Shown piece after piece: positions 26,253 to 34,755 of a stretch of 64,000 bases of DNA (positions are counted from its first letter, which is position 1; every line of letters begins with the position of its first letter). The translations under genes were made by a program, and so were the position numbers. Source of the DNA: Verrucomicrobiaceae bacterium (lineage in GTDB: Bacteria > Verrucomicrobiota > Verrucomicrobiia > Verrucomicrobiales > Verrucomicrobiaceae). The notes below the pieces were generated by a model. That model was not told where the DNA came from and did no database searches. It saw only the letters and a program-made list of their open reading frames with translations. The stretch covers positions 372,001 through 436,000 of the forward strand of contig JACKQF010000004.1 of assembly GCA_024232965.1 (NCBI GenBank), read 5' to 3'.

Positions 26253-27658
26253 TCACCAACTCACTCGCGTGTAAGGACAGGAAAGATACGTCGCGTAGGC
26301 TTTGCCGCCGTAGTGGACGACTTTCCTGTGATTAGTGAAGAAGTCGATGCGGGTAGCTTTTGCGTCAAGATGGAGCGACGCGGTCCAAACGCCAAGCTTC
26401 GCGTCATGCCTCATCTCGCTGCTGTTCGCGTCTGGAATGAGTTCGGTGAGGTATTTGGGGCTACCATCGGGTGCGCGGTCATACATCCACCAGATGTGCC
26501 CGCTTTCCTCGCCGGAGTTCGGCGCGAATCGGACCGTGACCTTGAGCGTGTCCCCGTCGATCTCCGTTGTGACGCTGGGTGGCGTCAAAAGCGGCTCAAC
26601 ACCCTCGAAGAAATGATTCAAAAGAAATGCGGACGTGTTCTGCTCATCGCCTCTGTCATCGGGTGCCCCTTTTTGCCATGTCCCGTATTGGCTCCGAGAT
26701 AGACCGGGATGTCTGGATGATGCGCGCCACCCCAGGCGAGATCGTAGGCGACCATGTCGTGCGTGCCGGGATGAAACAGCATGTCCACGCCGCGTGCCCG
26801 AAGCGCGGGCAGATTGCGCGAGATGAAGACACCGTCGGAGATGTCGCGCGTGAATTTTTGCAACTCCTCCCAGGTGTGACCCGCATCGAGTGCCGGTTGG
26901 TTGAAGTTCGGGCCGAAGTGCCCTCCTGAAAAGCCACGCTGAGAACCGCCATTCTCCTTATGCAGCTTCCACGCGGCGGTGTCGCACAATCGCAGCGGCG
27001 AATCCCAAATCGGCGATGCCCCCGCATGCACCGCCGTCATCCTCGTGTCATGCAAAATCGCCATGGAGGGAGATCCGCCATTTTTGGAGTAGCCAGTCAC
27101 CGCTACCTTTCCCTCCTCGAAGTGTTCGTCCTCCGCATACGCAGCCGTGATCGCCCGCATCAATGTCGCGGGCCAAGCCCAATACAGAATCTTGTGATGA
27201 GCATTGAGCGACTTGGCAAAGAGTTGTTCAGCGCTGCGCTCGAGTTCACTCTGTCCAAAAGACCTGGGATCCTGAACGACCGTCTGAACCAGGCCGACGC
27301 CACCTTTGATCAACTCCTGATCGATTGGATCAAGCCGCAACGCCTTTTCTAATCCGCCCGGCGTGTGTCCACCCGTGAGATGAAACCCTCTCGCCTTCCG
27401 GTCCGCTGGGACAACCATCTTCACCGGGATCCGGTAGGCCTGCCCCTCCCAGATCTCACCGACGTTGATCGTGACCAGCTTTTGACGCGTCGCGATGGAG
27501 CCTTCGACGAGGTGCCAGTCCTGGAGGATATTCACCTGAAGCGTGCTCGGATCGCGAATCGCCGCCATATCGAAGAGTTCGGTTTTTGTTTCAGCGCCAT
27601 GAGCTGCGCTGGAGAACACCAAGACCAATAAGAGTGCCAGAATGCGGAATCGTTCCAT
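26253..27658 (-). pseudogene. PhoPQ-related alpha/beta-hydrolase-like gene, frameshifted
   Basis: The first frame (27658 to a stop at 26618) has a signal peptide and a PhoPQ-activated pathogenicity-related-type body: KILYWAWPATLMRAITAAYA, VTGYSKNGGSPSMAILHD (GxSxxG nucleophile region), and MLFHPGTHDMVAYDLAWGG. It ends TRPHFF-stop. One base over, an open frame beginning at 26621 continues LNHFFEGVEPLL with the family's C-terminal beta domain down to 26253. Adding one T to the T4 run at 26620-26623 (minus strand) restores RPHFFLNHFFEGVEP. This is either a true single-base deletion or a sequencing error. Two coupled proteins are less likely, because the join falls inside a continuous conserved segment. 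Confidence 0.75.
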
Positions 27659-27753
27659 CTCAACCATTCTGCCGTGCCCGGCGGACTTCACAAAGTATTT
27701 CGACACATGCCCCAGGAAACGTTAGTGCCTGCCGGACCGTTTACTTTGCCCTC

Positions 27754-28839
27754 ATGTCCACTCACGTCCTCCGACTCCTCTCCGCCAGCCTCGTCCTGCT
27801 CGCAGCCCATGCGAGGTCTCAAGAAACCGCCCCCTCACCCGATGGCATGGTCATCGGCCATGGCACCGCACGCTATCGCGTGGACATGAAATGGGCGAAG
27901 GCCGATCCTACGGTAGCTCCGGTGATCAATTCTCATGCCCTGGCCGAGGGGCGCGACGGACGCATCTACCTCGTCACCGATCACCCGCAGAATGATTTCA
28001 TCGTGTTCGAGAAAGATGGCCGCTATGTCCGCTCCATCAGCAAGGGGCTGGGCGGCGGTCACGGCTTGGAGATTTTCGAAAAAGACGGGGTGGAATACCT
28101 GCTACACATCGACTGTGGCTGGCACTTCGCGGCGGAGGGATGGAACCCAAAGGCCGGACAAGGGCGCGTCACCTTGCTGACCACGGCGGGCGAAGTGGTG
28201 CAAAAGTTTCCCACACCGCAGGAACTCGGCATCGACGACGGAAAGTTCATGCCTTGTGACGCCGCCTACACGCCCAGCGGCACGCTGCTGATCGCGGACG
28301 GTTACGGATCGAACTTCGTCTACGAGTTCACGCTGGAAGGAAAGCTTCTCAAAAAATGGGGCGGCCCGACGAAGGATGACGCGAACCTCAGTAATGCGCA
28401 TGGCATCTCCATCGATGCGACTGATCCGCGCGGCCCGCTCGTGTGGGTGCCCTCGCGCAGCCAAAACCAGATCAAAGCCTTCACGCTCGACGGCACCTAT
28501 GTGGACACCATTGACCTGCCGGGCGCCTTCGCCGGTCAGCTCGTCTTTCGTGATGACAAGATCTACACCGCCGTTTGCTGGAGCAAAGAAAACGGCACAG
28601 GCAAGAAGCTCAACCAGTCCGGCTTCGTCCTCGTGCTCGACCGCAAAACCAAGCGCGTCCTCAGCGCCCCCGGCGGCAGCGAACCGATCTACACCGACGG
28701 CAAGCTCCAACCGATGCACCAGACCGAAGCGGTTTTCAAACACTGCCACGATCTCTACGTGGACAGCACCGGCGACATCTACGTCGGCGAATGGAACGCC
28801 GACCGCCGCTACCCGTGGAAGTTGAGTCTGGTGAAGTGA
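27754..28839 (+). CDS. Secreted NHL-repeat six-bladed beta-propeller
   Basis: 361 residues from the ATG at 27754. A signal peptide (STHVLRLLSASLVLLAAHAR) is followed by NHL-type blades (AEGRDGRIYLVTDHPQNDFI, PCDAAYTPSGTLLIADGYGS, CHDLYVDSTGDIYVGEWNAD). The open frame extends back to 27586, but that part is not protein-like. It is divergent from the PhoPQ-related gene (about 95 bases between starts) and converges on the deleted sulfatase gene. Relatives include peptidylglycine-lyase-like and lactonase-like propellers. No catalytic set is evident. Confidence 0.8.
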   Translation: MSTHVLRLLSASLVLLAAHARSQETAPSPDGMVIGHGTARYRVDMKWAKADPTVAPVINSHALAEGRDGRIYLVTDHPQNDFIVFEKDGRYVRSISKGLGGGHGLEIFEKDGVEYLLHIDCGWHFAAEGWNPKAGQGRVTLLTTAGEVVQKFPTPQELGIDDGKFMPCDAAYTPSGTLLIADGYGSNFVYEFTLEGKLLKKWGGPTKDDANLSNAHGISIDATDPRGPLVWVPSRSQNQIKAFTLDGTYVDTIDLPGAFAGQLVFRDDKIYTAVCWSKENGTGKKLNQSGFVLVLDRKTKRVLSAPGGSEPIYTDGKLQPMHQTEAVFKHCHDLYVDSTGDIYVGEWNADRRYPWKLSLVK

Positions 28840-28918
28840 ACGTCGTCGGTAGTAGCTCGATGTTCGATTTTGGTAAAAGAGGGTGGGTAAAAGATGACAA
28901 CCTCTGAGATTTCCATTT

Positions 28919-29545
28919 TTACATCTGACCTTTTACTACAAGATCAGGTGCCCATTTCAACTGTGCGCGAATCTGTTTGAGCAGATCATTGACGATCTCA
29001 GGATTCGCCTTCGCCACGTTCACCGTCTCGTTTGGATCGTTCTCGTGATCGTAAAGCTCCTCAGCGGGCGGTTCGCTCATGGAATCACGGCGATCGAGCC
29101 AGGCGGTGTAGCCATAGCGATCCGTGCGCATGCTGTAGCCCATGACGTGGTTATTGAAGAGATCGGCGTTGTAGTCCTCGCCATGTTCTTGTTTGAGCTT
29201 CTCTTCGACTTCCGCGATCACAGGACCGAAGAAGGTGCCGCGCATGGCAGGTGAGAGCGGACGCGCCGCCCATTCACGGAGCGCGGGCGATGGAAACAGG
29301 CTGAAGGCGGCGGGTTTCCACTTTTGATCGGGATCGGTGAGAAGTGGCGCGAAGCTTTTGCCTTCGAGATGTTTTGGCAAAGCAAGCCCGGCGAGGTCGC
29401 AGAGCGTGGGATACACATCGATGAAGAGGACGTTGGGTTTGCCTTCGGCTGTCTTCACTTTGCTACGGCTCTCGGCGGCAGAGGACTCCCGCAGAGGCGC
29501 AGAGACGCTGATGAGGGCTGGGAGAAGGAAAAGGGCGTTCCGCAT
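28919..29545 (-). pseudogene. Sulfatase gene with large internal in-frame deletion
   Basis: The frame begins at the ATG at 29545 with a signal peptide (RNALFLLPALISVSAPLRES). It reads GKPNVLFI, the usual sulfatase opening, then jumps directly to DVYPTLCDLAGLALPKHLEG, which is the distal third of iduronate-sulfatase-like enzymes. The end, ELYDHENDPNETVNVA, is the normal C-terminal region. The metal DD, the C-x-P-x-R signature, the KWH segment and the distal D-H are all missing, about 300 residues by comparison with its neighbours. It may still yield a secreted fragment but cannot be a sulfatase. Confidence 0.8.
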
Positions 29546-29631
29546 AGGGGCTTCCCACCAACACTGCCGGATCAGCCGTTTACTAACCACCTTTTTTCGA
29601 GCTGGCACCGAATCGCGACCCTGGCACCCTT

Positions 29632-30458
29632 TTAACCCTGATGCCGATGGAGCTTGCGATATTCCCGCAGGGCGCAGCCGCAGGCACGCTCGAAGGCCTC
29701 GTTGAAGCGGCTGAGGCTTTGGAAGCCGGAGGCAAAAGCGATTTCGATCACGGGATCATCGGTTGTCACCAGAAGCCGCTGTGCATGGGAGATGCGGTGC
29801 TGGGTGATGAATTCGGTCATGGTGGTCCCAAAGGCCTTGCGAAAGAGATTCATCGCGTAGTTTGGGTGCAAACCGTTGGCCTTGGCGATGTCGTCCGCTG
29901 TATGCGGCTCCGAGTAGTTCTGGGCGATGTAACAGGCAAGTTGGTCGGCTTTCGACAAATTCGGATCGGGTGCGCGAGACTGGACGTGCTTCGGCAGGGA
30001 CTGCGCCATGCGCAGCAGACGCGCCTGAATTTCGAGCAAGGCGGCGCGTTCGCGGGTGACGTCGCCTGCGTGCAAATCGGCCTCCCACTGCTCAAAGCGC
30101 GTCGTCGCCCTTCATGGCCTCGCTCTCGGTCACGAGTTGGCCTTTGAGCACGGCCTGTGTAAAGGCCTCCGGCAATCCCGCCGCGAGAAACCAGCCCAGA
30201 GGCAGTGTGACGACGAAATACGTCCGCTCGCTCTCCCAAGCCACGATCTGATGCGGGATAGCCGCCCAGAACATCGCCAAGCGGCCCGCGGTGAGTGTGG
30301 TGCGCCGGCCGCCAAGCAGTTAGGTCAGAGAGTGGGGGGAGGAGATTGATTTCGATTTCATTGTGCCGGTCTGGGCGCTGCATGTGTGCCGGTATCCACG
30401 TCTCGCAGGTGTAGCCATAGGCCGAGAAAGGAGTGCGTGTGTGGTCGAAGCGTTTCAT
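29632..30458 (-). pseudogene. Decayed AraC-family regulator
   Basis: It is a close relative of the intact AraC gene at 33801-34685. Reading from 30458: MKRFDHTRTPFSAYGYTCET in one frame. There is then a shift at a six-G run (plus strand 30334-30339) and a TAA at 30322-30320 where the paralogue has Tyr. The second frame reads AMFWAAIPHQIVAWES and continues to GDDAL. A second shift near 30095 leads to FEQWEADLHAGDV in a third frame and the AraC helix-turn-helix (HPNYAMNLFRKAFGTTMTEF) through to 29632. The DNA-binding half is open and could be made from an internal start, but the sensor domain is broken. Confidence 0.82.
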
Positions 30459-30462
30459 GTCA

Positions 30463-30483
30463 GCCTAGAATACGGGCAGTATT
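30463..30483. promoter_or_regulatory. Candidate regulatory site between AraC pseudogene and fusion gene
   Basis: GCCTAGAAT at 30463-30471 is identical to GCCTAGAAT at 34711-34719, in the equivalent position beside the intact AraC paralogue. It is followed by a small inverted repeat, AATAC-N5-GTATT (30469-30483). Both copies lie between an AraC gene and a divergent sugar-processing gene, which suggests an AraC-type operator or conserved promoter element. The evidence is only two sites. Confidence 0.35.
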
Positions 30484-30537
30484 TGGCAAAATGAAGGTAT
30501 AACTTCGCCGATGCGAATGGTTTAATGCGATGTTGCC

Positions 30538-33500
30538 ATGAATTTCCCCCCTCCAATCGCCTTTGTCGCCATGCTGGCTCTCTCCTCGCTCACGCTCGCG
30601 AGCACGAGTGCCTTGGCGGAGCAACGGCAGCGCGTGCTGGTCTCGACGGATATCGGCGGCACGGACCCGGATGATTTCCAGTCCATGGTCCACTTGCTGG
30701 TTTATGCCGACAGCTTCGACTTGGAAGGCTTGATTGCCTCGCCGTTCGGACTGGGCCGCAAGAAGGACATTCTCGCGGTGATCGATCGCTATGAGCTCGA
30801 CTTCCCGAAACTAAAAACGCACTCCCATGATTATCCGACTGCTGAGGCGTTGCGCGCCATCACCAAGCAAGGTGCATGCGACGCTCCAGACGCATCCGGC
30901 GTCAGCCAACCGACCGAAGGATCGAAGTGGATCATTCAATGCGCTCGTCGCGATGATCCGCGCCCGCTGCATGTACTGGTCTGGGGCGGCATCGAGGATC
31001 TTGCGCAGGCGCTGCACGATGCGCCGGACATTTTGCCGAAGCTGCGCGTCTTTTTCATCGGCGGCCCGAACAAGAAGTGGAGCGTGGAGGCCTACAACTA
31101 CATCGAGCAAAACCATCCGACGCTCTGGATGATCGAGTCCAATGCGACCTATCGCGGTTGGTTCGTCGGCGGCAATCAGAAGGGCGAATGGGGCAACAAG
31201 GAATTCGTGAGCCGGCACATCGCCGGGCACGGTGCGCTTGGTGACTACTTCAACACGCAACTCAAGGGCACGATCAAGATGGGCGACACGCCGTCGGTGG
31301 CGCGATTGATTCACGGAACGCCCGAGGACCCCACGCAACCAAGCTGGGGAGGCCAATACGTCCGCATCTGGGACGACCGCAAAACCGTCTTCGATCATCT
31401 GACCACTGCCGCGGACACGGCGGAGGTTTTCGGTATCGTGGAATTCACTCTGCCCGTGCCCGATGGCTTTTCCGCGAAGAACACAGCTCGTATGATCTTC
31501 GACGGCGGCGTGCCGATCTCTGCGGGAGTGAACGAAGGCAAAGTGCTGCGCTTCCGTTTCTCACCACGCGACGCGAAGGTGTGGTCGTATGTGATCAAGA
31601 GCGATTTCGCCGGTCTCGATGGCAAGTCAGGCCAATTCACCGCCGCTCCGCCACCCATCGAACGCACGGGCAAACCTTCCACCGCGCATCCGAATTGGTG
31701 GATCGATGATCCCGATCCAGCCGCCGCCGAAGGCGTGCATCCCGGCGCGAAAAGCGTGAACCGCTTGCGCGAGGATTTCCTGCGTGATTTCGCTGAGCGC
31801 ATGAATCGGTGCGCGAAGGCCGCTCCCGCTGATATTAAAACGCCCAGCGCGGCGAGCCCACATGCACAAGTCCGCAGTGTTGGCCTCGACGAGGTGCATT
31901 GGACCGATGGCTTCTGGGCAAAACGGCATGACAGTTTGCTCCATGAGATGCTGCCGGGGTTGGTCCGTCTGATGGACGGCACTGATTACTCGCAGTATTT
32001 CCGCAATTTCGAGATCGCGGCAGGGCTTGGCGAGGGAAGTTATCGCGGTGCGCCATTCAACGACGGCGACTATTACAAGCTGATCGAAGCCGTCAGCGCA
32101 GTGGTTGCCGTGACGCACGACGAGGAGCAGGAACGGTATTTGGACCGCGCCATTGCGGTCATCGCCAAGGCGCAGCGGCCGGATGGCTACATCCACACGC
32201 CGGTCATTATCGGGGAGCAGAAGGGTGACAAAAAGGCCGTGCCGTTCCGCGACCGAAAGAATTTTGAGGTCTATAACATGGGGCATCTCTTCACAGCGGC
32301 GTGCGTGCATCACCAAGCCACGGGCAAGACTGATTTACTCGTGGTAGCCACCAAGGCGGCTGATTTTCTGGAGAAGGCCTTTGCCAATCCAACGCCGGAA
32401 CTGGCCGGTAATTCGATCTGCCCGTCTCACTACATGGGCTTGATCGACTTGTATCGCGAAACGGGCGAGCGCCGTTATCTCGAACTGGCGAAGAAGTTTT
32501 TTGCCATGCGCGACCTGGTCGCCAGAAGCGGCGAGGGCGAGGATGACAATCAGAGCCGCGTGCCCTTTCGCGACCAGAACGAGGCCCTTGGCCACGCGGT
32601 GCGCGCAAACTACCTGTTCGCAGGCGCGGCAGATTTGTTTGCCGAGACCGGAGACGCGGCCACGGCTTCCATGCTGGAACGGGTCTGGACCAACGTGGTG
32701 CAAAAAAAGCTCTACATCACCGGCGCGTGCGGTGCGCTCCATGATGGCGCGTCGCCGGACGGCTCGAAGGATCAGAAGCATATCACCCGCGTCCATCAGG
32801 CCTATGGGCGCAACTATCAGTTGCCCAACACCACCGCGCACAACGAAACCTGCGCGAACATCGGCAACGTGCTTTGGAACTGGCGCATGTTTCTCAACAC
32901 CGGCGAGGCGCGGTTCATGGACGTGGCGGAGTTGGCGCTATACAACAGTGTGCTCTCGGGCGTGAGCCTCGATGGAACGCAATTCTTTTACACCAATCCA
33001 CTGCGCGTGACCGATCCCATGCCGGTGGCCCTGCGCTGGTCGCGGACACGAGTGCCATTCGTGAGTTCTTTCTGCTGCCCGCCGAATCTGGCCCGCATGC
33101 TGGCGGAAGTGAGCAACTACGCCTATGCAAAGTCCGCCGACACCATCTGGGTGAACCTCTACGGCGGCAGCACGCTGGCCACGAAGCTCCCGGATGGAAC
33201 GCCCATCAAACTCACACAGGAAACGGAATACCCGTGGAATGGACAGGTGCGCGTCACCGTGAAGGAAAGCAGCGGCCAGCCATTCGCACTCAAGCTGCGC
33301 ATTCCGGGCTGGGCCAAGAGCGCAAGCGCGCGTGTGAATCTCGGCCCGTCCGTCGAAACGTCGCCGCCGGGGACTTACTTTGAACTTCGTCGCACTTGGA
33401 AGGCTGGCGACACCGTGGACCTCGACATCCCGATGCCGGTGCAACTGATCGAGGCGAATCCGCTCGTGGAAGACACGCTCAACCAAGTCGCCGTCAAGCG

Positions 33501-33795
33501 CGGGCCGGTCGTTTACTGTTTGGAGTCCCCGGATTTGCCCGAAGGTGTTCGCGTCATGGACGTATCCGTGCCGGCGAACGTCGATCTACAAGCTCGCTAC
33601 GACGAGCAGTTGCTCGGTGGTGTGGCGGCACTCGATGGCACGCTGCTCGCGCGGCCCGCCGACGAATGGCAGGGCCAACTCTACCGTGAATTGAAAACAT
33701 CGACGCCCACGCCGGTCAAAGTGCAGATGATTCCTTATTGCGTCTGGGCGAATCGCGGCAAATCGGAGATGAGCGTCTGGCTACGGAGAGAGTAG
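30538..33795 (+). CDS. Fusion: Sde182/DUF1593 nucleoside-hydrolase-like + GH127 domain
   Basis: 1085-residue secreted protein (signal about 1-28). Residues about 30-435 form a Sde182-type nucleoside-hydrolase-like domain, with STDIGGTDPDDFQSM holding the metal-type aspartates D38, D45 and D46, then LHVLVWGGIEDLAQAL and GDTPSVARL. Residues about 455-1085 form a DUF1680/GH127 beta-L-arabinofuranosidase domain starting at EVHWTDGFWAKRHDSL. The zinc/cysteine site is intact: NETC (Glu770, Cys772) and FCCPPN (Cys846, Cys847). Sixteen residues before Glu770, where the acid/base Glu of HypBA1 would fall, is Gln754 (VHQAYGRNY). The expected role is extracellular release of furanose sugars from pectin-like glycans. 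The AraC pseudogene is divergent upstream and an intact AraC gene is convergent downstream. Confidence 0.85.
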   Translation: MNFPPPIAFVAMLALSSLTLASTSALAEQRQRVLVSTDIGGTDPDDFQSMVHLLVYADSFDLEGLIASPFGLGRKKDILAVIDRYELDFPKLKTHSHDYPTAEALRAITKQGACDAPDASGVSQPTEGSKWIIQCARRDDPRPLHVLVWGGIEDLAQALHDAPDILPKLRVFFIGGPNKKWSVEAYNYIEQNHPTLWMIESNATYRGWFVGGNQKGEWGNKEFVSRHIAGHGALGDYFNTQLKGTIKMGDTPSVARLIHGTPEDPTQPSWGGQYVRIWDDRKTVFDHLTTAADTAEVFGIVEFTLPVPDGFSAKNTARMIFDGGVPISAGVNEGKVLRFRFSPRDAKVWSYVIKSDFAGLDGKSGQFTAAPPPIERTGKPSTAHPNWWIDDPDPAAAEGVHPGAKSVNRLREDFLRDFAERMNRCAKAAPADIKTPSAASPHAQVRSVGLDEVHWTDGFWAKRHDSLLHEMLPGLVRLMDGTDYSQYFRNFEIAAGLGEGSYRGAPFNDGDYYKLIEAVSAVVAVTHDEEQERYLDRAIAVIAKAQRPDGYIHTPVIIGEQKGDKKAVPFRDRKNFEVYNMGHLFTAACVHHQATGKTDLLVVATKAADFLEKAFANPTPELAGNSICPSHYMGLIDLYRETGERRYLELAKKFFAMRDLVARSGEGEDDNQSRVPFRDQNEALGHAVRANYLFAGAADLFAETGDAATASMLERVWTNVVQKKLYITGACGALHDGASPDGSKDQKHITRVHQAYGRNYQLPNTTAHNETCANIGNVLWNWRMFLNTGEARFMDVAELALYNSVLSGVSLDGTQFFYTNPLRVTDPMPVALRWSRTRVPFVSSFCCPPNLARMLAEVSNYAYAKSADTIWVNLYGGSTLATKLPDGTPIKLTQETEYPWNGQVRVTVKESSGQPFALKLRIPGWAKSASARVNLGPSVETSPPGTYFELRRTWKAGDTVDLDIPMPVQLIEANPLVEDTLNQVAVKRGPVVYCLESPDLPEGVRVMDVSVPANVDLQARYDEQLLGGVAALDGTLLARPADEWQGQLYRELKTSTPTPVKVQMIPYCVWANRGKSEMSVWLRRE

Positions 33796-33800
33796 CGCGC

Positions 33801-34685
33801 TCACTTCACGCGATTCATCTTTCGATACTCGCGCGGCGGACAGCCGCAGGCGGCCTTGAAGGCTTCGTTGAAGCGGCTGAGGCTTTGGAAACCAGCGGCT
33901 CCGGCGATTTCGATGATCGGGTCATCGGTCGTGGCAAGCAGTCGTTGCGCGTGCGAGAGGCGATGTTGCACGAGGAAGTCCACCATGGTGGTGCCGAAGG
34001 CTTTGCGAAACAGATTCATCGCATAGTTCGGGTGCAGGCCCACGGCAGCGGCGATTTGATCAGCCGTAATCGGCTCGTGGTAATTGCGGGCAATGTAGCA
34101 GGCGATCTGGTCCGCCCGGCTGAGACTTGGGTCCACGGAGCGGGGGCTTCGCGACTTCCCGGTCTTGGCCTCCCATTGTGGAGACAAGGCATGAGCCACC
34201 CGCAACAGCCTCGCCTGGATTTCCATCTGGGCGATTCGCTTCTGAAGCGGGTCTTTCGAACTGATGTCGGCAAGCCATTGTTGAAACTGCAGTTCATCAG
34301 TCGGTTTCGCTGCGGGATCGGTAATGAGCTCGCCTTTGATGACGGCGTTTGAGAATCGCTCAGGAAAGCCGCAGGCCAGGAACCACGACAGCGGGAGCGT
34401 GGCCACGTAGTAGGGCTCCTTCGTGTTCCAGCTCACGATTTGATGCGGAATGGCCGCCCAGAAGAGTGCGAGACGGCCTGCTCTCACCATCGTTCGACGT
34501 CCGCCGAGCAAGTAGGTGAGCGAGCCGGAGCGGAGCCAATTAACCTCGATCTCGTTGTGCCGATCCGGGCGCGGCATCGGTGTTGGCGTCCACAGTTCGC
34601 AACTGAAGCCATAGGGCGAGAAGTCGGAACGGGAAGAGTCGAAGTGTTTCGCCAGCTTAGAATGCTGTGAGTTTATGCGATTCAT
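33801..34685 (-). CDS. AraC-family transcriptional regulator
   Basis: 294 residues. The N-terminal cupin-type sensor domain (RPDRHNEIEVNWLRSGSLTY, FWAAIPHQIVSW) is followed by a C-terminal pair of helix-turn-helix motifs (ADQIAAAVGLHPNYAMNLFR and FQSLSRFNEAFKAACGCPP). It is divergent from the isomerase-transketolase operon, with 70 bases between the two starts. It probably activates that operon in response to its sugar. It is the intact paralogue of the broken regulator at 29632-30458. The start at 34685 is the only Met before the sensor domain. Confidence 0.88.
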   Translation of the reverse strand: MNRINSQHSKLAKHFDSSRSDFSPYGFSCELWTPTPMPRPDRHNEIEVNWLRSGSLTYLLGGRRTMVRAGRLALFWAAIPHQIVSWNTKEPYYVATLPLSWFLACGFPERFSNAVIKGELITDPAAKPTDELQFQQWLADISSKDPLQKRIAQMEIQARLLRVAHALSPQWEAKTGKSRSPRSVDPSLSRADQIACYIARNYHEPITADQIAAAVGLHPNYAMNLFRKAFGTTMVDFLVQHRLSHAQRLLATTDDPIIEIAGAAGFQSLSRFNEAFKAACGCPPREYRKMNRVK

Positions 34686-34693
34686 GACGGGAG

Positions 34694-34722
34694 AGTATCG
34701 GGAATGTCACGCCTAGAATCAA
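34694..34722 (-). promoter_or_regulatory. Possible promoter of the AraC gene and shared motif
   Basis: On the minus strand TTGATT (34722-34717) and GATACT (34699-34694) are separated by 17 bases, a plausible -35/-10 pair for the AraC gene. It would leave almost no leader before the ATG at 34685. The -35 overlaps GCCTAGAAT (34711-34719), the 9-mer also present at 30463-30471. Weak consensus matches, so tentative. Confidence 0.3.
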
Positions 34723-34755
34723 GCACGTTAAACAACCCAACTTGTCACTGCCCGT

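Noticed and set aside
26253..26621. Independent small gene starting with TTG after the PhoPQ-related frame
   Set aside because: Its first residues continue the upstream protein exactly if one T is added, so a frameshifted single gene is simpler.
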